Of a stretch of 64,000 nucleotides of DNA, positions 8,585-18,643 are shown in pieces (position 1 is the first letter of the stretch; each line of letters begins with the position of its first letter). A program made the translations under genes and the position numbers. Origin of the DNA: CAIQQQ01 sp040399685. Its GTDB lineage: Bacteria; Pseudomonadota; Alphaproteobacteria; Acetobacterales; Acetobacteraceae. Below the pieces are notes generated by a model. That model was not told the origin of the DNA, did no database searches, and saw only the letters and a list, made by a program, of their open reading frames with translations. Where the stretch lies: assembly GCA_040399685.1 (NCBI GenBank), contig JBBART010000003.1, positions 186,001-250,000 on the forward strand. The letters run 5' to 3'.

Positions 8585-8633
8585 GGGCATCTCCTTTAAG
8601 ACAACGCGCACTGCATTACCTCACCGGGGCTTC

Positions 8634-9883
<1,250 letters not shown>

Positions 9884-9887
<4 letters not shown>

Positions 9888-10486
9888 CCGACGACAAGCG
9901 GCTTTCCGCCCCCAGCGCGCTGCGCAATCGTGACGCGATTTTGACGGTGCTGCGCCAGTATGCGCCCGAGATCGGGCATGTGCTGGAGGTGGCGAGCGGC
10001 ACCGGCGAGCATGTGACGCATTTCGCCATGGCGTTGCCGGGCGTGATGTTCCAACCCAGCGACCTGGATCCGAAACGGCGCGACAGCGTGGATGCGTGGG
10101 CGAGGGGGGCTGTCAATATCCGCCCCACCATCGCCTTGGATACGACGGGCGCATGGCCCGAGGATGGGCCGTTCGATGCGGTGGTGTGTATCAACATGAT
10201 CCACATCGCCCCCTGGGCTGCCACAATCGGGTTGATCGAGGGGGGTGCGAGAGTTCTGCGGGCAGGGGGTGTTTTGCTGCTGTACGGTCCGTATCATCGC
10301 GAGGGGCAGCAGACGGCAGCGAGCAATGAAGAGTTCGACGCCGATCTGAAACGCCGCAACCCAGAATGGGGACTGCGCGATCTCGGAACGGTGGCAGCCT
10401 TGGCGGAAAAGAACGGCTTCGCTCCGGCGGACATTATCGAGATGGCAGCAAACAACCTCAGCGTGGTGTTTCGTTTGAACCCATAG
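9884..10486 (+). CDS. DUF938 SAM-dependent methyltransferase-like protein
   Basis: A 200-residue class I methyltransferase fold. A TTG start overlaps the serA stop as TTGA; no better start is visible. Motif I is VLEVASGTGEHVTHFA, the acidic residue follows in FQPSDLDPKR, and the motif IV region is FDAVVCINMIHIAPW. This matches the DUF938 family, whose substrate is not known. It is translationally coupled to serA. Confidence 0.85.
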
Positions 10487-10620
10487 GTTCGGTCAACAAA
10501 GCGCCATCCAACCTATTTCTGCCACGCCCGGGTGAGAGACGATTTGCTTTCCATAGCCGCGCCTGCGATTGTCGCAGAAGATATATTATGGAAACTAAGG
10601 ATAAGGGGCGAGGTAGTGCC

Positions 10621-11430
10621 TCACTCGATTTCGATCATTTGCCCATCAAAACCCGGCTCAATTCCTGCCGGCAGATTGGCGCGCATCCAAGCCCAGTCCA
10701 TGTCCACGCCCATATGCGTCAGAATCGTTCGACGCGGATTTAAGCGTGCGGTCCATTCGTAAATCCGGTCGAGCCAGGCATGGGTCTTGTGCGACGAATA
10801 GCGTTGGAAGCAGCCGACCACCCAGGTATCTACCCCCTCCAAGGCCGCAAAGGCGGCGTCGTTGAGTGTGACCACGTCGGTAGAGTAGCCGAAGCCGCCA
10901 CAGCGCAGGCCCATGGTGGGAATAAAGCCGTGATCTTGCTCGAAGGTGGTGATCTGCATCGACGCCACTTCAATCATCTCGCCGAACGAGATAATCCGCG
11001 GTTGCATCACCGGGCGGAAGAAGCCGGGTGGCACCCAGGGTCGAAATGCGTAGGCGTAGCGTTCCTGTAACTCGTCCAGCGTCGCGGACGTGCCGAAAAC
11101 GTCCAGTGGCCGTCCAGCAATCCGGTTCAGCATGCGTATATCATCCAGGCCGGTCACGTGGTCGGCGTGGGCGTGCGTGTAGAGAATTGCGTCCGCGCCG
11201 CGCACGCGAGCGCCGATAAGTTGGGCGCGCATGTCCGGTGGGGTGTCGACCAGCAATGTGCCGGCGATCTCACTGCCTTGCATCGCCTGCATCAGGATTG
11301 ACGAGCGGGTTCGCTGGTTGCGTGGCTCGCTGGGGTTGCACGCGCCCCAGTCCCCGCCCCCGTCCGCGCCGCCGATCATGGGAACGCCGGCGGAGCCACC
11401 GGTGCCGAGCAATGTGATGCGCAGGCTCAC
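10621..11430 (-). CDS. MBL-fold metal-dependent hydrolase (PhnP-like)
   Basis: A 269-residue metallo-beta-lactamase-fold protein with HAHADH at 86-91 (His86, His88, Asp90, His91). Further ligands fit QDHG and a late LTHMGVDMD. The N-terminus LLGTGGSAGVPMIGG resembles the PhnP/tRNase Z branch, including CNPSEPRNQRTRSS. In many alphaproteobacteria this gene follows tatD and metG, as here (10 bp after tatD). PhnP itself is a cyclic ribose phosphodiesterase, but there is no phn operon here, so the substrate is open. It is the last gene of the operon starting at mltB. Confidence 0.85.
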   Translation of the reverse strand: MSLRITLLGTGGSAGVPMIGGADGGGDWGACNPSEPRNQRTRSSILMQAMQGSEIAGTLLVDTPPDMRAQLIGARVRGADAILYTHAHADHVTGLDDIRMLNRIAGRPLDVFGTSATLDELQERYAYAFRPWVPPGFFRPVMQPRIISFGEMIEVASMQITTFEQDHGFIPTMGLRCGGFGYSTDVVTLNDAAFAALEGVDTWVVGCFQRYSSHKTHAWLDRIYEWTARLNPRRTILTHMGVDMDWAWMRANLPAGIEPGFDGQMIEIE

Positions 11431-11440
11431 AGGACGATCC

Positions 11441-12211
11441 TCACGCCGCCTTCTTGAACAGATGGCGGAAATTGGCGGTCGTCTGGGCCGCCATCGCCAT
11501 CACATCCATGCCGTGAACGTCCGCCAGAACCCGTGCGGTGTGCGCCACCCAGGCCGGCTCGTTGCGTTTTCCACGGAACGGCATGGGCGCCAGATACGGG
11601 CTGTCGGTTTCTACAAGCAGGCGGTCCTTGGGCACGTCGCGCGCTATGTCTCTGATTTCCTGTGATTTCGGAAAAGTCAGGATGCCGGAGAAGCTGATAT
11701 ATCCGCCCAGTTCCAGAGCGGTCTCGGCCAAGGCGCGGGTGGAGCTGAAGCAGTGCAGCAGGAAGCTGAACGCGCCATTGGCCATTTCCGCGCGGAGAAT
11801 TGCTGCAATATCGTCATCGGCGTTGCGTGCATGGATGCACACCGGCAGGCCGGTCATGCGGGCAGCATGGATATGGGCGCGGAAACTTGCCTGTTGCACG
11901 TCTCGCGCGGCCTTTTCATGGAAGTAGTCGAGACCTGATTCGCCGATGCCGATCACCTTGGGATAGGCGGTCTGTGCCACTATTTCCGCGGGCGTTGGCA
12001 CCGGTTCCTCGGCTGCGTTGTCTGGATGAACGCCCACGGTGCACCACACATTGGCATGGGCGCCGGCGATGCGGCGCATCTGTTCGGACTGCGTCAGGCG
12101 GGTGCCGATGGTGACCATCTCGCCCACCCCGGCTGCCTTGGCGTGGGCGATGATGTCGGTCACCTCGGAATCGGTGAAGTAATCCAGATGGCAATGGCTG
12201 TCGACGAGCAT
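11441..12211 (-). CDS. tatD: TatD family metal-dependent deoxyribonuclease
   Basis: A 256-residue TIM-barrel hydrolase. ATG 12211 shares its A with the metG stop (TGATG). The metal site is DSHCHLDYF near the start (His6, His8), with the Glu in GIGESGLDYF, IHARNADDD, HCFSS and ETDSPYLAPMPFRGKRNEPAW. The family has 3'-5' DNase activity linked to DNA repair and quality control. The metG-tatD-MBL order is common in this class. Confidence 0.92.
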   Translation of the reverse strand: MLVDSHCHLDYFTDSEVTDIIAHAKAAGVGEMVTIGTRLTQSEQMRRIAGAHANVWCTVGVHPDNAAEEPVPTPAEIVAQTAYPKVIGIGESGLDYFHEKAARDVQQASFRAHIHAARMTGLPVCIHARNADDDIAAILRAEMANGAFSFLLHCFSSTRALAETALELGGYISFSGILTFPKSQEIRDIARDVPKDRLLVETDSPYLAPMPFRGKRNEPAWVAHTARVLADVHGMDVMAMAAQTTANFRHLFKKAA

Positions 12212-13749
12212 CAGGCGGCGTCCTCGACGAAGCGCGGGAAGATGCCGGCGGGTGCTGGCAACGGCGTGCCGCTCGGGATCGGCTGGGCCAAAGCTGCGAT
12301 GTCGCGGGCATCGTCCGGCACGCCGAGCTGGTCGAGCATGCGGGCCATGCTGGTGGGCATGAACGGTTGCAGCAATGTGGCCACCACGCGCAGCAGGTCC
12401 AGCAACTGGGCCAGAACCGCCTGCATACGGATGGTGTTGTTCTTCTTCAACGTCCATGGCGCCTGCTGGTCGATGTAGAAATTGCCGGCGCGGATGGCGA
12501 CCCAGATCGCTTCCAGTGCTTCGTGATACGCTTGGCGGTCGATGGCGTCGCGCACCATGCCAGGCAGCGTGGCGATGAAGCCGGCCAGGGCAGCGTCCTC
12601 GGGCAGGCCCGGTTCGCCGCGCGTCGGCATGGCGGCGTGGGCGTTCTTGGCAACGAACGACAGCGTGCGCTGCGCCAGGTTGCCGAGATCGTTGGCCAGT
12701 TCGATGTTCAGGCGGCGGATGATGGCCGAGCGGCTGTAATCGCCGTCCGAGCCGAAGCTGATCTCGCGCAGCAGGAAGAAGCGCAGCGGGTCGAGGCCAA
12801 ACTGGTCCACCAGGATGCGCGGGTCGATCACGTTGCCGATCGACTTGCTCATCTTCTCGCCCTCGATCGTCCACCAGCCATGGGCGAACACGCGCTTGGG
12901 CAGCGGCAGGCCGGCGGCCATCAGGATGGTGGGCCAGATGACGGCGTGGAAGCGCAGGATGTCCTTGCCGACGAGGTGCAGATCGGCCGGCCAATACTTC
13001 CACAATTCCGTGGTTTCATCGGGATAGCCGATGGCGGTGAGGTAGTTCGTCAGCGCATCGAGCCACACATACATCACATGCGCATCGTCGCCCGGCACCA
13101 CCACGCCCCAGCGGAAGCTGGTGCGGCTGATCGACAGGTCACGCAATTCGCCCTTGAGGAAGCCGAGCACTTCGTTGCGCCGGGCGACCGGGGCGATGAA
13201 GTCTGGGTTGGCTTCGATATGGGCCAGCAGCCGCGCCTGGAAGGCGGACATGCGGAAGAAATAGCTGGGCTCGGTGACGAACTCGACGGGCGCGCCGGTG
13301 GGTGCGACGCGGATGCCGGCGGCGTTGGTGGTGAGTTCGTCAGCGTCGTAAAATGCTTCGTCACGAATGGCATACCAGCCTTCGTAGCCACCCAGATAGA
13401 TGTGGCCCTCGGCCTGCAACCGCTCCCACAGCGCCGCACTGGCGCGCTTGTGGCGTTCCTCTGTGGTGCGGATGAAGCAGTCGTTCGACAAGCCCATGCG
13501 GGCGGCGATGTCGGCGAAGGTGGCGCTGATCTGGTCAGTGAAGTCCTGGGGCGCCTGCCCTGCGTCCGATGCCGCCTTTTCAACCTTCTGGCCGTGCTCG
13601 TCGGTGCCGGTCAGGAAGAACACGTCAAACCCGTCCAACCGCTTGAAGCGCGCCAGCACGTCGGCCGCGATCATGGTGTAGGCGTGACCGATATGCGGCT
13701 CACCATTCACGTAGAAGATCGGGGTCGTGACGTAATACTTTGGTTTCAT
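12211..13749 (-). CDS. metG: Methionyl-tRNA synthetase
   Basis: A 512-residue class I synthetase that charges tRNA-Met. I start at ATG 13749 (MKPKYYVTTPIFYVNGEPHIGHAYT); an upstream in-frame TTG at 13761 is less likely. HIGH is at residues 19-22 and KMSKS lies in EGEKMSKSIGN. The length fits the shorter MetG type without the C-terminal tRNA-binding dimerisation domain. It is 50 bp after holB in the same operon and overlaps tatD. Confidence 0.95.
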   Translation of the reverse strand: MKPKYYVTTPIFYVNGEPHIGHAYTMIAADVLARFKRLDGFDVFFLTGTDEHGQKVEKAASDAGQAPQDFTDQISATFADIAARMGLSNDCFIRTTEERHKRASAALWERLQAEGHIYLGGYEGWYAIRDEAFYDADELTTNAAGIRVAPTGAPVEFVTEPSYFFRMSAFQARLLAHIEANPDFIAPVARRNEVLGFLKGELRDLSISRTSFRWGVVVPGDDAHVMYVWLDALTNYLTAIGYPDETTELWKYWPADLHLVGKDILRFHAVIWPTILMAAGLPLPKRVFAHGWWTIEGEKMSKSIGNVIDPRILVDQFGLDPLRFFLLREISFGSDGDYSRSAIIRRLNIELANDLGNLAQRTLSFVAKNAHAAMPTRGEPGLPEDAALAGFIATLPGMVRDAIDRQAYHEALEAIWVAIRAGNFYIDQQAPWTLKKNNTIRMQAVLAQLLDLLRVVATLLQPFMPTSMARMLDQLGVPDDARDIAALAQPIPSGTPLPAPAGIFPRFVEDAA

Positions 13750-13799
13750 GGGATCTCTCAATGAGCAGGCACGGAAATATCAGGAATGGGAGGCCAGGG

Positions 13800-14807
13800 C
13801 TACGAGGATAGCATCGAAACGGTGCTGGCGATCGCCTGGCGTTTGTCGAGGTAGAGATCTTCGGTCTCGGACTGCACCACGCCAAGGGCCTGCCAGATCT
13901 CGACCCAGCCATCAAGGGGCCTGGCGCCGAGCATGCGGGCTTGATCCGGGTCTGGCCGGCCGCGTGCTGTCTCGCGCACGGCGCTGGCGATGGCGGCGCG
14001 CAGCAGGTCCATGAAGGCGGAGAACGCATCCTCGCCGCGGCCGAGCGCGTCCGCCACGTCATCGGCCAGCATGGCGTTGGGATATGGCAGCGCGTCGAGC
14101 ACGCGGCCGACCAGTTCGGCGGCCGGGATGCCGTCGCCGTCGGCAAGCTGCATGGCGCGGCCGATCGAGCCTTCGGCGAGGCTGGCGAGGCGGTCGTGCT
14201 GCTCGTTGGACAGCTGCGGCAAATAGCGGATCATCAGTTCCTGCATCACCTTGTCGCTCAGCTTGCCCAGGCGCAGGCGGCGGCAGCGGCTGCGGATGGT
14301 GGGCAGAAGGCGGCCGGCGGCGGCGCAGACGAGGATGATGACGGTACGCGGCGGCGGTTCCTCCAGCACCTTCAGCAAGGCGTTGGCGGCGTTGCGGTTG
14401 ATGTCCTCGGCGCCGTCGATGATCACCACCCGCCAGCCGCCTTCGGCAGCGGTCAGGCGCAGGAAGCCGGCCACGCCGCGCACGGTTTCGATGACGATCT
14501 CGCCGCGCAGCTTTTTCTTCTTTTCGTCCCATTCCCGTTCGACCGTCAGCAGATCGGCATGGGTATGAGCGGCCACGCGGCGGAAGACCGGGTGTGATGG
14601 ATCGACAGCCAGCGAACCGCTGCTTTGTTGGCCGGCCAGGATGGCGCGGGCAAAGCGATAGGCGAGCGTGGCCTTGCCGACGCCCTGCGGGCCGGTGATG
14701 AGCCAGCCATGATGCATCCGGCCAGACGACATGGCGTCCGACAATATGGCCTCGGCCTCGGTCTGCCCGAGCAGGAGGGCATTCTCGCGTGGGTGCGGCG
14801 CGCTCAT
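13800..14807 (-). CDS. holB: DNA polymerase III subunit delta'
   Basis: A 335-residue clamp-loader subunit. The Walker A-like motif GPQGVGKAT covers 39-47 and IIDGAEDINRNAANALLKVLEEPP is the Walker B/RFC box region. IRSRCRRLRL replaces the SRC motif. The zinc-binding cysteines of E. coli HolB are not obvious. Its ATG overlaps the tmk stop (ATGA), giving the usual tmk-holB coupling. The C-terminal third is divergent, as is normal for delta'. Confidence 0.9.
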   Translation of the reverse strand: MSAPHPRENALLLGQTEAEAILSDAMSSGRMHHGWLITGPQGVGKATLAYRFARAILAGQQSSGSLAVDPSHPVFRRVAAHTHADLLTVEREWDEKKKKLRGEIVIETVRGVAGFLRLTAAEGGWRVVIIDGAEDINRNAANALLKVLEEPPPRTVIILVCAAAGRLLPTIRSRCRRLRLGKLSDKVMQELMIRYLPQLSNEQHDRLASLAEGSIGRAMQLADGDGIPAAELVGRVLDALPYPNAMLADDVADALGRGEDAFSAFMDLLRAAIASAVRETARGRPDPDQARMLGARPLDGWVEIWQALGVVQSETEDLYLDKRQAIASTVSMLSS

Positions 14808-15427
14808 ACGGTAATGGCGAACGCAGTGGCGATGGCCGCCAGCAGCGCTGCCGTCACGGTATCTTGACTCGCTTCGGCGTTGATCGTGATGCAGCGCTGC
14901 GGATTCGCGCCGACGACGGCCTGAAAGCCTTCGCGGATGCGGGTGAAGAAATCCGCACCGAGTTGCTCGTAACGATCTGCCGTGGTGCCGCGTGACAGAA
15001 GGCGCGCCTGGGTGGTGGCCACCGACACGTCCAGCATCAGCGTCAAATCGGGCACAAGACCCATCATGTCCGTGAGTTGCGCGATCACGCGGCGATCAGC
15101 CCCAAGGCCATAGCCTTGATAGACCATGGTGCTGTCGGCGTAGCGGTCGCAGATCACCCAGGTGCCCGAGGCGAGTGCGGGTTCAATCACGCGGGCGATG
15201 TGTTCGGCACGGGAGGCGAAATGCAGCATCACCTCGGCCAGCGAGCACCATTCATGCCGGCCGGACAGCAGCAATTCGCGCAGGATATCGGCACCCGGCG
15301 AGCCACCCGGCTCCCGCGTCCGCAGAATCGAAATACCGGATTGGCGAAGCGCTTGCTCAAGGCGCAGCACCTGCGTCGATTTGCCGGCCCCTTCCCCGCC
15401 TTCAAGCGTGATGAAGCGCCCGCGCAT
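14804..15427 (-). CDS. tmk: Thymidylate kinase
   Basis: A 207-residue dTMP kinase. The P-loop is EGGEGAGKST (residues 9-18), followed by TREPGGSPGADILRELLL (DR(E)PGG motif) and ICDRYADSTMVYQG, the DRY/H substrate site. It phosphorylates dTMP to dTDP. It overlaps the dac stop (TGATG) upstream and holB downstream. Confidence 0.94.
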   Translation of the reverse strand: MRGRFITLEGGEGAGKSTQVLRLEQALRQSGISILRTREPGGSPGADILRELLLSGRHEWCSLAEVMLHFASRAEHIARVIEPALASGTWVICDRYADSTMVYQGYGLGADRRVIAQLTDMMGLVPDLTLMLDVSVATTQARLLSRGTTADRYEQLGADFFTRIREGFQAVVGANPQRCITINAEASQDTVTAALLAAIATAFAITV

Positions 15428-16683
15428 CAGGCCCCTGTCAGATAATGCGAGACGATGGCGGCGGCACGCCCGGGCAAACCAAGCCGCGCCACATCAGCGC
15501 CAGCCAACAGCGGCACATTCATCTCGGGAACGCCCTCGCCGCGCACCGTCAAGCTGCCCAACTTCGTGCCGCGCACCACGGGCGCTTTGATCGGTGCCTC
15601 GTAGTCGACCGAAACCGATGCTTTTTGGCGCCAGTTGCGCGGCATCGTGATGATCAGGTCACGTCCGCCGACCAACGGCACCGTGGGTGCTGTGCCGAGC
15701 CAGACCGGCGCCTGTTCAATGACGTCGCCGGCCATGAACAGATTGACGTTCTCGAACTCGCGGAACGCCCATTCCAGCAGCCGCTCCCCTTCCTCGCCGC
15801 GTGCGCGCATGGTGGGAAGTCCGTTCACCACCACGATCACCCGACGGCCGCTGCGCTGGGCGCTGGCGACCAAACCATAGCCGCCATCGTCTGTGTGGCC
15901 GGTCTTAAGGCCGTCCGCCACGCCCTTTTGCACGAGGGTGTTGCGGTTCTGCTGGTCGATGCCGTGAAACTTGAACGATTTTTCGGCATCGTATTTGTAG
16001 TATTCGGGGAAATCGCTGATCAGCCGGCGAGCGATCAGAGCAATTTCGCGCACCGTCATGCGATGTTCAGGATCGGGCCAGCCGGTGGAGTTGCGGAAAT
16101 TGGTCTTGTCCAGGCCCCATTCGCGCGCCTTGGCGTTCATCAACTCGACGAAACCTTCTTCGGACCCTGCGATGCCCTCGGCCAGCACGATGCAGGCGTC
16201 GTTGCCCGACTGCACGATCATGCCGCGAATAAGGTCTTCCACTTTCACGCTGGAATTCAGATCGACGAACATCTTCGACCCGCCCATCCGCCAGGCGCGC
16301 TCACTGACCGGCAGCTCCTGCGTCAGCGTCAGGCGGCCGGCCTTGAGACGTTCATACACCAGATAGGCGGTCATGAGCTTGGTCATGGAAGACGGCGTCT
16401 GCGAAACGTCGGCGTCCTTGTCCAGCAGCGTGGCGCCGCTGTTGTAGTCCAGAATCACGGCGTAGCGGGCGCCGGTATCAAGCGGGCCGATCGGCGTCTG
16501 GGCTGGGCTGCCGGTGATGGCGGGCTCGGCCGGCTTGCGGGCAGCCGCACGCGGCGCGGGCTTGGGGGGAGCGGGCTTTTTGACAGCCTGGGCCATGGCG
16601 TCAGAGGCCGCGAATGGCAGGCTCACGCCGGCCAGCAGCACCAGCCTGCGGCCGAGGGATTTATTCGACGACGATAGCAGCAT
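15427..16683 (-). CDS. D-alanyl-D-alanine carboxypeptidase (DacA/C-type PBP)
   Basis: A 418-residue penicillin-binding protein that trims the terminal D-Ala of peptidoglycan stem peptides. A hydrophobic signal region (LVLLAGVSLPFAASDAMAQA) is followed by a Pro/Ala linker. The three active-site motifs are intact: SMTK at 99-102, SGN at 159-161 and KTG at 260-262. A C-terminal PBP5-like beta domain follows. It overlaps the rlpA-like gene by 23 bp and tmk by three. Confidence 0.93.
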   Translation of the reverse strand: MLLSSSNKSLGRRLVLLAGVSLPFAASDAMAQAVKKPAPPKPAPRAAARKPAEPAITGSPAQTPIGPLDTGARYAVILDYNSGATLLDKDADVSQTPSSMTKLMTAYLVYERLKAGRLTLTQELPVSERAWRMGGSKMFVDLNSSVKVEDLIRGMIVQSGNDACIVLAEGIAGSEEGFVELMNAKAREWGLDKTNFRNSTGWPDPEHRMTVREIALIARRLISDFPEYYKYDAEKSFKFHGIDQQNRNTLVQKGVADGLKTGHTDDGGYGLVASAQRSGRRVIVVVNGLPTMRARGEEGERLLEWAFREFENVNLFMAGDVIEQAPVWLGTAPTVPLVGGRDLIITMPRNWRQKASVSVDYEAPIKAPVVRGTKLGSLTVRGEGVPEMNVPLLAGADVARLGLPGRAAAIVSHYLTGA

Positions 16684-17554
16684 CGTTCACTCCTGCGCTG
16701 ATCGTGCGCTCCAGCATGGATTCAGCCTCGGCCACCGTTGCAAACGGGCCGATCCGGATACGGTAGGCCTTGGCGCGGGGGGCGGTGTAGCTCGTCGTCA
16801 GCCGCGCGCCCAGATAGGCGAGCTTGTTGACCAGGATAGACGCGTAGTCTTGCCGGCCGAACGAGCCGGCGTCGATATACAAGCTGCCGGGTTGCGCATA
16901 GCCCTGAAGGATCGATTCGGGCAGCCGCAAAGGGATAGATGACGCAACGCCGCTGCTGCTGGACACAGGGGCTGCCTTGGCGGCCGCACTGCGCACGCGG
17001 GCCGATTGGGCGGCCCCTTCGGGCGGCGCCAGGCTCTCCGTCTCGACCGTGCCGCGCGGCACGCTGGCGACATCGAGCTTCGGGCCTTCAGACGACAACT
17101 CGGCCGCAAGCTGCCGCGTTTCGGTGTCCTGCATCTGCACGCGGAGGCGGGTGGCATCGGCGCGGATGTCGAGCAGCAAAGCCGCACGTTTGGTAAGACT
17201 GAGCAGCCGGGCCGGATTGGATGGACCACGATCGTTCAACCGGACCAGGATTTCGCGGCCGTTTTCCAGATTGGTCACGCGCAGAATGGCTGGCAGTTGC
17301 AGTGTGCGATGTCCGGCGGCCAAAACACCTTGGTCGAAGATCTCGCCGTCCGCCGTCAAGCCGACGCGATCAGAGGCGATTGCGGCAAGGCCGGTCTGGT
17401 CGAAGCTGTATTCCGCGCGAGGATAGCGCCACACGCTGCCGATCTGGTAAGGCTCTCCCACCACATAGGCGAGCTTCTCCACCGGATTCGGACCACCCAG
17501 GCGTGCACAACTTGCCAGCAGCACCAGCAGGCCGAGAACCAGCGCCCGCTTCAC
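16661..17554 (-). CDS. rlpA: RlpA-like septal lipoprotein with SPOR domain
   Basis: A 297-residue outer-membrane lipoprotein. The lipobox LLASC puts the lipidated Cys at residue 16. A double-psi beta-barrel follows, with GLAAIASDR, AILRVTNLENGREILVRLNDRGPSNPARLLSLT. The C-terminal SPOR domain (about 220-297: SLYIDAGSFGRQDYASILVNKL, YRIRIGPFATVAEAE) binds denuded glycan at the septum. RlpA of some bacteria is a lytic transglycosylase for naked glycan. It sits between mltB and dac. Confidence 0.88.
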   Translation of the reverse strand: MKRALVLGLLVLLASCARLGGPNPVEKLAYVVGEPYQIGSVWRYPRAEYSFDQTGLAAIASDRVGLTADGEIFDQGVLAAGHRTLQLPAILRVTNLENGREILVRLNDRGPSNPARLLSLTKRAALLLDIRADATRLRVQMQDTETRQLAAELSSEGPKLDVASVPRGTVETESLAPPEGAAQSARVRSAAAKAAPVSSSSGVASSIPLRLPESILQGYAQPGSLYIDAGSFGRQDYASILVNKLAYLGARLTTSYTAPRAKAYRIRIGPFATVAEAESMLERTISAGVNDAAIVVE

Positions 17555-18531
17555 GCTGTGATCGCGTCGCCGAGCAGTCCGACGCTGATGCAGTATTTGT
17601 CAGGTGGGTTGTACTGGCGAATGGCGCGGTAGCTTGGATAGAACGCGACATACGATTCATCGCCCGGGCCGCCCGGCAGCAGCACGTCAGTCTTGGTGTC
17701 TTCCGGCACGCCGGTGATGGACAAGCCAGCCTTGCGCCATTCCGCGACCGAGCGGCGCTTGTCGTGGCCGGCCAGGCTGGTGTCGAAGCCGGCCGGCAGC
17801 ACCATCGCCCGGCCCCACGGAATGTCCATCCGCCAGCCTTCGCGGGCGAGGTAGTTGGCGGTGGAGGCGAAGATGTCGCCCATGTCCGTCCACAGATCAC
17901 GACGGCCGGTGCCGCTGTAATCGACGGCGTATTTGATGAAGCTGTCGGGCATGAACTGGGTCTGGCCCATGGCCCCGGCCCAACTGCCGATCATCTTGTC
18001 CGGCGTGATGTCGCCGCGATCGACGATGCGCAAGGCGTCGATCAGCTGGGAGGCGAAATAGGCGCGCCGCCTGCCCTCCCACGCCAATGTGGCCAGGCAT
18101 TCGATGACGTTGAAGCCGCCCATCTGGGCGCCGTAATCCGATTCCAGCGCCCAAATGCCCATTAGCACGCCGGCCGGCACGCCGTAGCGCTCGGTTATCT
18201 TGGCCAGCAACGCGCGGTGCTTGGCGAAGAGCGGCCGCCCCTTGGCGATACGGGTGTCACTGACCAGACGGGATTTATATTGCTGCCAGGTGAGCTTGCT
18301 CTCGGGCTGGTTGCGGTCCAGCTCGATCACGCGCTGGACGATGTGCAAATTCCCAAGCGACCGCTCGATGGTCGCAGCGGACACACCGGCCTTGCGGGCG
18401 TCCGCCTTGAAGCCTGCGATATAGGAATTGAAGCTCGCTGCGTCTTGCGGGGCGGCCATGGCCACGCCGGGGACGAGCAAAGACGGAACGAGCAAAGCGG
18501 GGGCGGCAAACAGGGTGCGACGTGTGAGCAT
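17551..18531 (-). CDS. Lytic murein transglycosylase (MltB family)
   Basis: Encodes 326 residues from ATG 18531. An upstream open stretch to 18669 lacks a good start. It begins MLTRRTLFAAPALLVPSLLV, a signal peptide of twin-arginine-like look (TRRTLF) ending near VAMA. The catalytic Glu130 is in WALESDYGAQMGG. SWAGAMGQTQFMPDSF and DIFASTANYLAREGWRMD are typical of MltB. It cleaves glycan strands to anhydromuropeptides. It is the first gene of an eight-gene minus-strand operon and overlaps rlpA by four bases. Confidence 0.92.
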   Translation of the reverse strand: MLTRRTLFAAPALLVPSLLVPGVAMAAPQDAASFNSYIAGFKADARKAGVSAATIERSLGNLHIVQRVIELDRNQPESKLTWQQYKSRLVSDTRIAKGRPLFAKHRALLAKITERYGVPAGVLMGIWALESDYGAQMGGFNVIECLATLAWEGRRRAYFASQLIDALRIVDRGDITPDKMIGSWAGAMGQTQFMPDSFIKYAVDYSGTGRRDLWTDMGDIFASTANYLAREGWRMDIPWGRAMVLPAGFDTSLAGHDKRRSVAEWRKAGLSITGVPEDTKTDVLLPGGPGDESYVAFYPSYRAIRQYNPPDKYCISVGLLGDAITA

Positions 18532-18643
18532 GTCTTGATGTGCCACAGCCGGGCGGCGCTCCGCAATCAAACTGACGGCATGGCAGGTTGGCAGCGCGAC
18601 GCTTTGGGTCGAAACTCCCTGCAAAACAACGAGGACGCGCATC